A stretch of DNA of 64,000 nucleotides from Psychrobacillus sp044762855 (GCF_044762855.1 NZ_JBIWFB010000001.1:1-64000); one strand, 5' to 3'; numbered from the stretch's first letter, positions 1 through 7,585 are shown. Notes: generated by a model from the sequence alone, not told the origin. Made by a program: numbers and translations.

Positions 1-87
1 CTCAAAGACGATGAGGTAGATAGGTTCGGGGTGGAAGCGTGGCGACACGTGCAGCTGACGAATACTAATCGATCGAGGACTTAACCA
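1..87 (+). rRNA. 23S rRNA, 3' end (partial)
   Basis: The window opens inside a 23S rRNA gene. The last stretch reads as the conserved 3' end, finishing at GAGGACTTAACCA. Only the tail is present, so the rest of the operon lies upstream of the window. Confidence 0.95.
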
Positions 88-147
88 AAATGTATGTATT
101 GTAGTAAATGTCTGTTTATCCAGTTTTGAGTGAACAAGCACTCATCG

Positions 148-263
<116 letters not shown>

Positions 264-268
264 ACAAT

Positions 269-306
269 AAAAAAGTCGTTACCGAGTAATCGGTAGCGAC
301 TTTTAT
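269..306 (+). terminator. Rho-independent terminator of the rRNA operon
   Basis: A hairpin with arms AAAAGTCGTTACCGA and TCGGTAGCGACTTTT is followed by a T-rich run. It sits just downstream of the first 5S gene and separates it from the second 5S-tRNA unit. Confidence 0.9.
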
Positions 307-402
307 TATCTATTGAAAAAGATGACTATGGGTAGCTTATAGGTTTTTTTGCCAGAAACTTCATATCTTCATTGTATTTTTAATAAATTTTATAACTCAG
401 TA

Positions 403-431
403 TTGACATATTGATAATAATAGAGTAATAT
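403..431 (+). promoter_or_regulatory. SigA promoter of the second 5S-tRNA operon
   Basis: A TTGACA -35 box (403-408) and a TAATAT -10 box (426-431) are separated by exactly 17 bp. The predicted start is near 438, about 50 bp before the second 5S gene. With the terminator upstream, it implies that the 5S plus tRNA array is an independent transcription unit. Confidence 0.75.
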
Positions 432-487
432 TATTCGAGTCGCCAAAAGAACAAATAGTTTGGCTGACAAACATGAACATTAAATTG

Positions 488-603
488 TCTAGTGATGATG
501 GCGAAGAGGTCACACCCGTTCCCATACCGAACACGGAAGTTAAGCTCTTCAGCGCCGATGGTAGTTGGGAGTTTCCCCCTGCGAGAGTAGGACGTCGCTG
601 GGC
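488..603 (+). rRNA. rrf: 5S rRNA (orphan, heads tRNA array)
   Basis: A second full-length 5S rRNA, nearly identical to the first. It differs at a few positions (for example CAGCGCC in place of TGCGCC, and GAGTTT in place of GGGTTT), some of them compensatory. No 16S or 23S gene accompanies it. It lies behind its own promoter and leads directly to the tRNA cluster. Confidence 0.95.
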
Positions 604-710
604 TTGTAATAAATACATATAATAAATCAAAAAAAGTTCAAATTAACAATGAATTGAATTAAAAAATCGATGTAGAAATACTTTACTTATTATGATTTAT
701 TATTTACCCA

Positions 711-786
711 GGAGGATTAGCTCAGCTGGGAGAGCATCTGCCTTACAAGCAGAGGGTCGGCGGTTCGAGCCCGTCATCCTCCACCA
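711..786 (+). tRNA. tRNA-Val(TAC)
   Basis: A complete cloverleaf with acceptor GGAGGAT pairing ATCCTCC, anticodon TAC and an encoded CCA. It is the first tRNA of the array. Confidence 0.96.
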
Positions 787-799
787 TAATTCTATAATT

Positions 800-875
<76 letters not shown>

Positions 876-881
876 TTTTTC

Positions 882-957
882 GAGCCATTAGCTCAGTTGG
901 TAGAGCATCTGACTTTTAATCAGAGGGTCGTAGGTTCGAATCCTACATGGCTCATCA
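882..957 (+). tRNA. tRNA-Lys(TTT)
   Basis: A complete cloverleaf with acceptor GAGCCAT pairing ATGGCTC and anticodon TTT. The discriminator A is followed by TCA, not CCA, so the mature CCA end would need tRNA nucleotidyltransferase; the strict gene end would then be 954. Confidence 0.94.
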
Positions 958-980
958 CTTGTTAAGTAAGTAATATAAAT

Positions 981-1069
981 GCGGGTGTGGCGGAACTGGC
1001 AGACGCACAGCACTTAAAATCCTGGGGTAGGTGACTACAGTACCGGTTCTATTCCGGTCCTCAGCACCA
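981..1069 (+). tRNA. tRNA-Leu(TAA), mosaic and probably degenerate
   Basis: A long-variable-arm Leu tRNA with anticodon TAA and an encoded CCA. The acceptor strands do not match: 5' GCGGGTG faces 3' CCTCAGC, giving mismatches at 3-70 and 6-67. The anticodon stem CAGCA/TCCTG also has a mismatch and the T loop is TTCTATT. The 5' part resembles tRNA-Leu(TAG) and the 3' part tRNA-Leu(TAA). In the standard Bacillus array these flank a tRNA-Gly that is missing here. It may be non-functional, or an assembly chimera. Confidence 0.65.
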
Positions 1070-1087
1070 TTTTTTAAAAAAATATAT

Positions 1088-1164
1088 GCGCTCGTAGCTC
1101 AATTGGATAGAGCACTTGACTACGAATCAAGAGGTTGCAGGTTCGAGTCCTGCCGAGCGCACCA
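1088..1164 (+). tRNA. tRNA-Arg(ACG)
   Basis: A complete cloverleaf with acceptor GCGCTCG pairing CGAGCGC, anticodon ACG and an encoded CCA. Confidence 0.96.
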
Positions 1165-1174
1165 TAATATATGA

Positions 1175-1251
1175 CGGGAAGTAGCTCAGCTTGGTAGAGC
1201 ACTTGGTTTGGGACCAAGGGGTCGCAGGTTCGAATCCTGTCTTCCCGACCA
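1175..1251 (+). tRNA. tRNA-Pro(TGG)
   Basis: A complete cloverleaf with acceptor CGGGAAG pairing CTTCCCG, anticodon TGG and an encoded CCA. Confidence 0.96.
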
Positions 1252-1262
1252 GTTATTTATTT

Positions 1263-1333
1263 GGGGCCTTAGCTCAGCTGGCTAGAGCATTCGGTTCATA
1301 CCCCGAAGGTCACAGGTTCAAATCCCGCAACCA
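1263..1333 (+). pseudogene. tRNA pseudogene, Ala/Met/fMet mosaic (CAT anticodon)
   Basis: It starts like tRNA-Ala (GGGGCCTTAGCTCAGCTGG), passes through a Met-like anticodon arm with CAT, and ends like initiator tRNA (CAGGTTCAAATCC, CGCAACCA). About six bases of the T stem and acceptor strand are missing, so the 5' acceptor has no pairing partner. In the standard Bacillus array Ala-Met-Ile-Ser-fMet lie between Pro and Asp; here one fused relic remains. It cannot fold as a normal tRNA. Confidence 0.75.
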
Positions 1334-1337
1334 AAAC

Positions 1338-1413
1338 GGTCCCGTGGTGTAGCGGTTAACATGTCTGCCTGTCACGCAGAAGATCGCCGGTTCGATCCCG
1401 GTCGGGACCGCCA
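1338..1413 (+). tRNA. tRNA-Asp(GTC)
   Basis: A complete cloverleaf with acceptor GGTCCCG pairing CGGGACC, anticodon GTC and an encoded CCA. It begins four bases after the mosaic tRNA relic. Confidence 0.96.
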
Positions 1414-1477
1414 TTTTATTTATTAGTTCGAAATTTGAGATAAGCGAGAGATTCGTAGCTTAGCACAAATCAAAGTT

Positions 1478-1553
1478 GGCTCAGTAGCTCAGTCGGTAGA
1501 GCAAAGGACTGAAAATCCTTGTGTCGGCGGTTCGATTCCGTCCTGAGCCACCA
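1478..1553 (+). tRNA. tRNA-Phe(GAA)
   Basis: A complete cloverleaf with acceptor GGCTCAG pairing CTGAGCC, anticodon GAA and an encoded CCA. The tRNA-His that usually follows Phe in this array is absent. Confidence 0.95.
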
Positions 1554-1560
1554 TAGTAAT

Positions 1561-1631
1561 GCGGGTGTAGTTTAGTGGTAAAACCTCAGCCTTCCAAGCT
1601 GATGATGAGAGTTCGATTCTCTTCACCCGCT
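1561..1631 (+). tRNA. tRNA-Gly(TCC)
   Basis: A cloverleaf with acceptor GCGGGTG pairing CACCCGC and anticodon TCC. After the discriminator T there is one extra T before CCA, so the CCA is out of register. Confidence 0.93.
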
Positions 1632-1640
1632 TCCAATAGT

Positions 1641-1717
<77 letters not shown>

Positions 1718-1721
1718 CTAT

Positions 1722-1796
1722 TCCGAAGTAGCTCAGTGGTAGAGCAATCGACTGTTAATCGATTGGTCGTAGGTTCGAGTCCTACCTTCGGAGCCA
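1722..1796 (+). tRNA. tRNA-Asn(GTT)
   Basis: A complete cloverleaf with acceptor TCCGAAG pairing CTTCGGA, anticodon GTT and an encoded CCA, only four bases after tRNA-Ile. Confidence 0.96.
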
Positions 1797-1802
1797 TATA
1801 AA

Positions 1803-1874
1803 GGCCCCTTGGTCAAGCGGTTAAGACACCGCCCTTTCACGGCGGTAACACGGGTTCGAATCCCGTAGGGGTCA
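1803..1874 (+). tRNA. tRNA-Glu(TTC)
   Basis: A cloverleaf with acceptor GGCCCCT pairing AGGGGTC (one G-U) and anticodon TTC. No CCA is encoded. The tRNA-Ser that normally sits between Asn and Glu is missing. It is the last tRNA before the array terminator. Confidence 0.94.
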
Positions 1875-1889
1875 TAATAAACTTTAAAG

Positions 1890-1925
1890 AAAAAAAGACA
1901 ATCATTCATTTGATTGTCTTTTTTT
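1890..1925 (+). terminator. Terminator of the 5S-tRNA operon
   Basis: A perfect 15-bp hairpin (arm AAAAAAAGACAATCA) with a six-base loop, ending in a run of seven T. The next base pair begins an intron relic. Confidence 0.92.
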
Positions 1926-1926
1926 A

Positions 1927-1988
1927 GTGCGCCAGGCATGCACATGAACTATAGGGTGCGAGTCCCGAACCCCGAAGACAGCAGTAAC
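1927..1988 (+). mobile_element. Group II intron 5' remnant (likely class C)
   Basis: The segment starts GTGCGCCAGGCATG and contains GGGTGCGAGTCCCGAAC, the hallmark of the 5' end of group II introns (domain I). It begins immediately after the T run of the tRNA terminator, the preferred insertion point of class IIC introns. No reverse transcriptase ORF or domain V/VI is visible, so only about 60 bp remain. Confidence 0.65.
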
Positions 1989-2077
1989 AATAAATGATTT
2001 TGTCATCCTTATCGATACTTAGAAAATGTTAGTTATTATACTAAATGATTAGAGTTCTTCTATTAAAAAAAATACAA

Positions 2078-2290
2078 TTACAGGCTTTCTTCATATTCAC
2101 TGACTAGTTTATAAAAAGTTGTATTTTTTACTCCAATTTCTTGCTTTGCTTTCACTTCTCTTATATCTCCTGACTTCCACTGAGCATACGCAACTTAAAA
2201 CTCAGTAACCTTTGGTCGACCCAAAACTGTGCCATTTTGCAAAGCTACATCAATTCCTTCGTGTTGAAATCTAAATATAGCGATAATAGA
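2078..2290 (-). pseudogene. Serine recombinase (resolvase/invertase), C-terminal remnant
   Basis: Read on the minus strand this translates to a resolvase tail: LGRPKVTEF, then an in-frame stop, then VAYAQWKSGDIREVKAKQEI and FYKLVSEYEESL, ending at a natural stop. The LGRPK box and C-terminal helix-turn-helix are typical of Tn3/invertase-type serine recombinases. The catalytic N-terminus is gone and the internal TAA confirms decay. It lies beside the intron scrap, in keeping with a decayed mobile-element landing zone. Confidence 0.75.
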
Positions 2291-2450
2291 CGTTATAAAA
2301 ACATACTAATAAACACCATTAAAACAATGATTATTAAATGATTTACAATATTTTCTATAACGTTTGAGAAGTGGTGGTTTAAAAGTTTCTTATTTAAAGT
2401 ACGGCAAAGGCGGCTTATTTAAAAAGCTTATGATAGCAAGGTTTATAGAG

Positions 2451-2483
2451 CACTCCTTCCAGAAATGGTTGGGGTGTTTTTTT
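2451..2483 (+). terminator. Possible terminator hairpin
   Basis: CACTCC and GGGGTG arms with an inner CC/GG pair and TT/TT bulge are followed by seven T. No intact gene lies upstream, so it may be a relic of a lost gene. Confidence 0.4.
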
Positions 2484-2570
2484 GAGGAATAAGATCTATT
2501 TGATTTTCTTAAAATAAGTCGAACATTCCTGACTATCCAATATTTCATTTATGAAAACGAGCTAAAAATA

Positions 2571-2606
2571 AAAAATTGTCGAAAAGTCAATCTTCGACAA
2601 TTTTTT
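2571..2606 (-). terminator. Terminator of the minus-strand dehydrogenase operon
   Basis: A 13-bp hairpin with arms AAAAATTGTCGAA and TTCGACAATTTTT, flanked by A/T tracts on both sides. It lies about 45 bp after the stop of the tartrate dehydrogenase-like gene and could work in both directions. Confidence 0.8.
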
Positions 2607-2649
2607 ATATATTACAGTATGCAGAGTATAGAAATAAACAGTTATCAAC

Positions 2650-3714
2650 TTACTCTAATTTAGTTTTCAAATAGTGAATGATTGTATCAGTGACTTCTTT
2701 TGTAGTAGCTTGACCTTTTAAATCACGAGTTTTGGTGCCTTGTACTAGGCTATATTCTATTGCTTCAAGTAAATGATCTCCTAGTCTAGCATAGCCTAGA
2801 TAATCTAACATTAGTTTTCCGGTCCAAATTTGACCTAATGGGTTAGCGACTCCTAAACCTGCGATATCAGGAGCAGAACCGTGCACTGGTTCAAACATGG
2901 AAGGGAATTCATTAGTTACGTTAAGATTGGCTGCTGGCGCAATGCCGATACTCCCCATAATTGCTCCACCGATATCTGTCAAAATATCACCGAACAAATT
3001 GGAAGCTACGATCACATCAAACTCAGAAGGCTTCATAATCATATACGCTGCCATAGCATCGATATGAACACTGTTTTGATCTAGCTGCGGATAGTTAGCT
3101 ACGATATCATGGAAAACATCATCCCAAAAAGGCATACTATGAGAAAGGCCGTTTGATTTTGTAGCGCTCGTCACTTTTTTACTTCTTTGATTAGATAAGT
3201 CACATGCGTAACGCATTGCTCTTTCTGTGCCTTTTCGAGTGAAAATAGCATTTTGAATGGCAATTTCATCCTCATCTGAGTGAATTCTACCACCGCTATC
3301 CGAGTATTCCCCTTCAGAATTTTCACGTACAACAATAATATCGAATTCTCCAGGGCTTTTTAATGGTGAATCAAGTCCTTTTAATAATTTAGCAGGGCGG
3401 ATATTAATAGTTTGTTTAAGACCTCTTCTAATTTTTATGAGCAAGCCCCATAGTGAAATATGATCAGGAACTAGTTCAGGCATACCTACTGACCCCAGAA
3501 AAATTTGGTCGAAATTTTTTAGAATTTCGAGACCATTTTCAGGCATCATCTCGCCATTTTTTAAATAGTAATCACAACCCCAAGATAGTATTTCCCATTC
3601 AAATTTTAAATTACCATCTAATTCCGCTAAAGTATCCAGTACTCGCATTGCTTCAGGTACTACTTCTTTTCCAATACCATCACCTGGTATTGTAGCGATT
3701 TTATAAGTTTTCAT
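2650..3714 (-). CDS. Tartrate/D-malate dehydrogenase family protein
   Basis: 354 aa, full length for the beta-decarboxylating isopropylmalate/isocitrate dehydrogenase superfamily. The N-terminus IPGDGIGKEV, the NIRPAKL segment, VVRENSEGEYSDSGGR and the nucleotide-site motif FEPVHGSAPDIAG place it in the tartrate dehydrogenase (TtuC/YcsA/DmlA) branch. These NAD enzymes need Mn2+ or Mg2+ and oxidise tartrate or D-malate, with decarboxylation of the latter. It is the last gene of the four-gene minus-strand arm, about 36 bp after the sorbitol dehydrogenase-like gene. In this context it may act on a sugar-acid intermediate; the true substrate is unknown. Confidence 0.88.
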   Translation of the reverse strand: MKTYKIATIPGDGIGKEVVPEAMRVLDTLAELDGNLKFEWEILSWGCDYYLKNGEMMPENGLEILKNFDQIFLGSVGMPELVPDHISLWGLLIKIRRGLKQTINIRPAKLLKGLDSPLKSPGEFDIIVVRENSEGEYSDSGGRIHSDEDEIAIQNAIFTRKGTERAMRYACDLSNQRSKKVTSATKSNGLSHSMPFWDDVFHDIVANYPQLDQNSVHIDAMAAYMIMKPSEFDVIVASNLFGDILTDIGGAIMGSIGIAPAANLNVTNEFPSMFEPVHGSAPDIAGLGVANPLGQIWTGKLMLDYLGYARLGDHLLEAIEYSLVQGTKTRDLKGQATTKEVTDTIIHYLKTKLE

Positions 3715-3750
3715 TTAAAAACCTCTTCCCTTTAATGGAGATTGATAATT

Positions 3751-4800
3751 TCATAATGAACGCCCATCTTTAGGTAGATGAGGGTATACAATAACCTTTA
3801 TCGTATCTAACTGCGTTTCACAAGCCTTTTCCATCGCAACACTAATATCATCAAGAACATAAGTAGATGTAATAATATTTCCAATAACATCTTTTAATTC
3901 AGTTAATATATTTATGGCTAACGGAAATGTATTGGCATATCTATATACAGTTAACAAATCGATTTCCTTTTGTAACATAGTCGTTAAATCTAACGTAACG
4001 TTTTGGTGGTGTGGAAACCCAATGCTAACTAATTTACCGCCTTTTTTAAGAGAGTTAATAGCTGTGGCTAGCGCTTGTTCTGCTCCTGAAGTTTCAAGTA
4101 CTAGATCAAAATAGTTTTCAGCAATTTCTTGTTTTGCTACTTCAAACGTTTGAGTAGCCCCCAAACTTTTTGCTACTTCTAGTTTATGTTTGACAATATC
4201 TGTTACTGCTATTTCTTCTGCATTAAAATAACTTGTCGCTGCAACTGCCATTAAACCAACTGGTCCCATACCCATTATTAAGACTTTCATTCCAGGTTTT
4301 AAGTTTGCACGATTTAAGGCGTGAATACCTACAGAGAGAGGTTCAGCTAAAGTAGCCTCCTCAAAAGTTAAAGAATCGGGTATCAAAAATACATAATCTT
4401 CTGGATGGCTAATATATTGTCGCAATGCTCCTTTATAAGGAGGAGTAGATAAAAATATTACTTTATCACAAAGGTTATATTTCCCACTTCTGCATTTTTC
4501 GCATATTCGACATGGGACACCTGGTTCCACAGCGACTCTATCACCAATCGAAAACTTAGTTACATCGCTACCAATTTTGACAATAGTTCCTGCACATTCA
4601 TGACCTTGAATGTGGGGGTATTGTACGGTTCTTTTTCCGATATGCCCATGTTTATAATAATGAATATCAGATCCGCAAACACCAACGGCATTTATCTTTA
4701 TTAATACTTCATTAGGAGAGATAGAAGGGATTTCTTCATAACCGACTTCCACTTTAGAGATTTCTACTAAATTTGCGACTTTCATTTCTAATGTGTTCAA
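3751..4800 (-). CDS. Zinc-dependent alcohol dehydrogenase, sorbitol/xylitol dehydrogenase-like
   Basis: 349 aa MDR-superfamily enzyme. It shows the catalytic zinc motif GVCGSDIHYYKHG and GHECAG, the structural-zinc cluster PCRICEKCRSGKYNLC, the AEPLSVGIHA segment and a GMGPVGLMA Rossmann turn. The pattern is that of polyol dehydrogenases (GutB, xylitol, L-iditol 2-dehydrogenase), which oxidise a polyol to a ketose with NAD+. It lies only six bp after the preceding zinc dehydrogenase gene and is clearly co-transcribed with it. Both may work on successive or alternative polyol substrates of the island. Confidence 0.88.
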   Translation of the reverse strand: MNTLEMKVANLVEISKVEVGYEEIPSISPNEVLIKINAVGVCGSDIHYYKHGHIGKRTVQYPHIQGHECAGTIVKIGSDVTKFSIGDRVAVEPGVPCRICEKCRSGKYNLCDKVIFLSTPPYKGALRQYISHPEDYVFLIPDSLTFEEATLAEPLSVGIHALNRANLKPGMKVLIMGMGPVGLMAVAATSYFNAEEIAVTDIVKHKLEVAKSLGATQTFEVAKQEIAENYFDLVLETSGAEQALATAINSLKKGGKLVSIGFPHHQNVTLDLTTMLQKEIDLLTVYRYANTFPLAINILTELKDVIGNIITSTYVLDDISVAMEKACETQLDTIKVIVYPHLPKDGRSL

Positions 4801-4806
4801 TTCGTA

Positions 4807-5856
4807 TCACCCCAATATTGGTTGATTTTCATATTTAAGTAGAACTTTACCGCATTTTTTATCTTCACATAGTTGGAATGCAGAATCCCATTCTTCTAAA
4901 AGCATCGTATGCGTAATAATTGGTTTCAAATTAATTTTATTTTGCTCGTATAATTTTATTACTCTTTCCCATGTTTCATAGGAATGTGCGAGAGAACCAT
5001 ATACTTGTAATTGTTTGTATAAGATAACATCGTAATCCATCGTAAAGGGTTGGCCTGCTATCCCAACCTGGATATGTTTTCCCCGATTTTTTAGTTGTTT
5101 AAAGCATTCATTGATCGCTACAGGTACACCCGTGCAATCTACCGTAATGTCTACTCCTAAACCATTTGTTTCTAATGCAACAATCTCTGATAAATTTTCT
5201 TGTTGAACATTAATAACTCTATCTGCGCCTAATTCCTGCGCAATTTCTAGACGTTGTACATCAACATCTGTACCTGTAACAAGTATCTTGCAACCCTTCA
5301 AAGCCAATAAAGACAGACAAATAAGCCCAATTGGACCAGGTCCCGATAATAAGACAACATCACCGCTCTTAATATCTGTAAGTTCTTCAATTGCTTGGAC
5401 ACCGCAAGCTAAAGGCTCCGCTAATGCCCCTTCTTGAAGAGATACATGGTCAGGTAATTTATAGACAACATGTTCTTCTATTGTTAAATATTTGGTAAAA
5501 CTCCCATTTACGCCATGTCCCATGCCACGGCGGTGTTCACAAAACATATAGTAACCCGTTTTACAATGAATACATGTTCCACAAGTAAGCTGAGTGGATC
5601 CCAACACCGCAACGCGATCGCCAACAGTTACATTAGTTACTTCGGGACCAGTTTCAACTACTACTCCCGAACATTCATGACCTAAAACGACTGGTGGGTA
5701 GCTTTTAAATGTATCATGGAATATATGCAAATCTGTTCCACAAATTCCGGTATAAGCCACTTCTATTTTCACTTGGTCAGCTTTACATACAGGTTCTTCA
5801 ATGGTCACAATTTCAATATTTCCAACACCAGGTTTTGTTTTTTGTAGCGCTTTAAT
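4807..5856 (-). CDS. Zinc-dependent alcohol dehydrogenase, probable AUU start
   Basis: MDR zinc dehydrogenase, 349 aa if initiated at the ATT codon at 5856-5854. A GTG at 5808 would give only 333 aa and would cut off the conserved first beta strand. The sequence upstream of that GTG reads KALQKTKPGVGNIEI, exactly the usual family N-terminus with Met replaced by an ATT codon. A GAGGAG ribosome site (5866-5871) sits nine bases before that ATT. Catalytic and structural zinc motifs (GICGTDLHI, GHECSG, CGTCIHCKTGYYMFC) and SGPGPIGLI are present. It follows the semialdehyde dehydrogenase gene and precedes a second zinc dehydrogenase. Substrate unknown, probably a polyol or hydroxy acid. Confidence 0.82.
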   Translation of the reverse strand: MKALQKTKPGVGNIEIVTIEEPVCKADQVKIEVAYTGICGTDLHIFHDTFKSYPPVVLGHECSGVVVETGPEVTNVTVGDRVAVLGSTQLTCGTCIHCKTGYYMFCEHRRGMGHGVNGSFTKYLTIEEHVVYKLPDHVSLQEGALAEPLACGVQAIEELTDIKSGDVVLLSGPGPIGLICLSLLALKGCKILVTGTDVDVQRLEIAQELGADRVINVQQENLSEIVALETNGLGVDITVDCTGVPVAINECFKQLKNRGKHIQVGIAGQPFTMDYDVILYKQLQVYGSLAHSYETWERVIKLYEQNKINLKPIITHTMLLEEWDSAFQLCEDKKCGKVLLKYENQPILG

Positions 5857-5887
5857 ATAGATCCACTCCTCGTAAAATGTTTTTTAA

Positions 5888-7318
5888 TTATTCCATTCCA
5901 ATTGAAATGAATTTCACTTCTAAAAATTCCTCAATCCCCCAAAGTCCACCTTCACGACCTAATCCACTTTCTTTAAATCCACCAAATGGGGCTTGTGCTG
6001 TCGAAGGCACACCATCATTTAGACCAACAATTCCATATTCCAATTTCTCAGAAATATGAATTGCTTCTGAAAGCCTTTCAGAAAATACATAGGCAGCTAA
6101 ACCAAATGGCGTATCATTTGCTCGGCTAATCACTTCTTCTACTGTTTTATATGTTGTAATTGGTGCGAGGGGTCCAAATGTTTCTTCATACATACATTCC
6201 ATATCGTCGGTTACATTAACCAGGACAGTTGGTGTTAAGAAGAAACCGTTCGAATTTGTAATTTCTTCGCCCCCAGTAATAATTTTAGCGCCTTTATTCA
6301 CAGCATCTTCTAATTGGGATTTCACTTTATCAACTGCATGTTGGTCAATTAAAGGTCCAATATGAATACCCTCTTCCAGACCATTACCGACTTTTAGTTT
6401 CTGTACTTCATCTTTAAATATATTAGTAAATTCCTGTTCAACACTTTCATGAACATAAATACGATTAGCACATACGCATGTTTGACCAGCATTTCGAAAC
6501 TTCGATTTTATTAAACGTTCAGCAGCTAATTGCAAATTTGCATTTTCTGTAATGATAAAAGGTGCATGCCCGCCAAGCTCTAGTGATAATTTTTTTACAT
6601 TATAAGAAGCTTGAGCCATTAACTTTTTTCCAACTTCTGTAGAACCGGTAAATGTAATTTTTCGAATTCTACTATCATTCATCCATTCTCCAACGATTGC
6701 ACTTGAGTTACCAGTTACTAGATTAAGTACACCTTTTGGAATCCCTGCTTCATGGGCTAACTCAATTAATTTTATGGCAGTTAACGGTGTTAAAGAGGCT
6801 GGTTTTATTACTGCTGTACATCCTGCTGCTAGTGCCGGTGCTACTTTACGTGTAATCATTGCAGCTGGGAAATTCCATGGTGTAATAGCTGCAATCACTC
6901 CAACTGGATGTTTTGTAACGAGTAAGCGCTTAACCACGCTAGAAGAAGGGAGTGTTTGACCATAAATGCGTTTTCCTTCCTCAGCGTACCAGGAAATAAA
7001 GCTATTTGCATAATCAACTTCACCAATGGCTTCTGCTAATGGTTTACCTTGTTCTTTCGTCATAATTTCCCCAATAATTTCCTTGTTCTGATCAACTAAA
7101 TGAAACCATTTATATAATAAATCAGAACGTTGACTAGCAGTTAATGCAGACCATGATTCCAATGCTGCAAAGGCAGCGTCCGTAGCCAATAGGGCCTCTT
7201 TTTCGTTGCCGTTTGGTATGCTACCAATCGTTTCTTGTGTAGCTGGGTTTATAACGTCAATTTGATCAATGGTTGTAACTGTTTCACCATTAATAATCAT
7301 ATGTCCTTTAATAATCAT
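5888..7318 (-). CDS. gabD: NAD(P)-dependent succinate-semialdehyde dehydrogenase family
   Basis: 476 aa aldehyde dehydrogenase. ITPWNFPAAMITRKVAPALAAG, FTGSTEVGKKLM, the catalytic Glu motif LELGGHAPFII and the catalytic Cys in NAGQTCVCANR are all present, and the length matches GabD. The family oxidises succinate semialdehyde, but close relatives act on glutarate, glycolaldehyde or 2-oxoglutarate semialdehydes. It is the first gene of the minus-strand arm, behind a clear promoter (7364-7393). Its coding region contains a near-copy of the island's LacI operator at 6922-6934. In this sugar-type island the substrate is more likely a sugar-derived aldehyde than a GABA product. Confidence 0.85.
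   Translation of the reverse strand: MIIKGHMIINGETVTTIDQIDVINPATQETIGSIPNGNEKEALLATDAAFAALESWSALTASQRSDLLYKWFHLVDQNKEIIGEIMTKEQGKPLAEAIGEVDYANSFISWYAEEGKRIYGQTLPSSSVVKRLLVTKHPVGVIAAITPWNFPAAMITRKVAPALAAGCTAVIKPASLTPLTAIKLIELAHEAGIPKGVLNLVTGNSSAIVGEWMNDSRIRKITFTGSTEVGKKLMAQASYNVKKLSLELGGHAPFIITENANLQLAAERLIKSKFRNAGQTCVCANRIYVHESVEQEFTNIFKDEVQKLKVGNGLEEGIHIGPLIDQHAVDKVKSQLEDAVNKGAKIITGGEEITNSNGFFLTPTVLVNVTDDMECMYEETFGPLAPITTYKTVEEVISRANDTPFGLAAYVFSERLSEAIHISEKLEYGIVGLNDGVPSTAQAPFGGFKESGLGREGGLWGIEEFLEVKFISIGME
6922..6934 (-). promoter_or_regulatory. Operator-like palindrome inside the semialdehyde dehydrogenase gene
   Basis: The minus strand reads GTTAAGCGCTTAC, 12 or 13 bases in common with the perfect operator upstream of the kinase gene. 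It lies in coding sequence, about 385 bp into the gene. It may be a roadblock or looping operator, or a coincidence of the codons for VKRLL. Confidence 0.35.
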
Positions 7319-7363
7319 GAATAGTTCCTCCTTTGAATATTTAAAATATATTGATTAATTAAG

Positions 7364-7393
7364 ATTATAGATAGCCAAAAGAAAAAAAGTCAA
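7364..7393 (-). promoter_or_regulatory. SigA promoter for the minus-strand dehydrogenase operon
   Basis: On the minus strand TTGACT (7393-7388) and a consensus TATAAT (7369-7364) are 18 bp apart, about 45 bp upstream of the semialdehyde dehydrogenase start. Confidence 0.72.
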
Positions 7394-7395
7394 TG

Positions 7396-7409
7396 TGAAA
7401 ATATTTTCA
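7396..7409. promoter_or_regulatory. Perfect 14-bp palindrome adjoining the -35 box
   Basis: TGAAAATATTTTCA is perfectly palindromic and lies two bp upstream of the minus-strand -35 box, in the divergent region between the dehydrogenase operon and the lacI-type gene. It resembles a cre site without the CG core (12 of 14 positions). It is a candidate operator; the regulator is unknown. Confidence 0.5.
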
Positions 7410-7585
7410 GTAATAAAATTTTAATAAGATTGACTTGTATAATATGCTATTATGGCTAAATATTAGAGATGGAACCTATTCTACGTAGTTTATGGGAGAG
7501 AAATTATTTACGTTTACTCATCAAACGAACTAAACTGTGGAACTAAGGGTAAAAGTGTTAAAACTAATCTATGAGGAGAATTATT

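Larger units (their letters stand above)
1989..2649. other. Intergenic region with element debris
   Basis: Apart from the recombinase remnant and two hairpins, no gene or RNA is recognisable here. The stretch is AT-rich and looks like decayed mobile-element DNA. Confidence 0.5.

Noticed and set aside
397..630. 77-aa minus-strand frame over the second 5S gene
   Set aside because: Antisense to an rRNA gene; no ribosome site.
1733..1945. 70-aa minus-strand open frame across tRNA-Asn and tRNA-Glu
   Set aside because: It is antisense to tRNA genes and the terminator.
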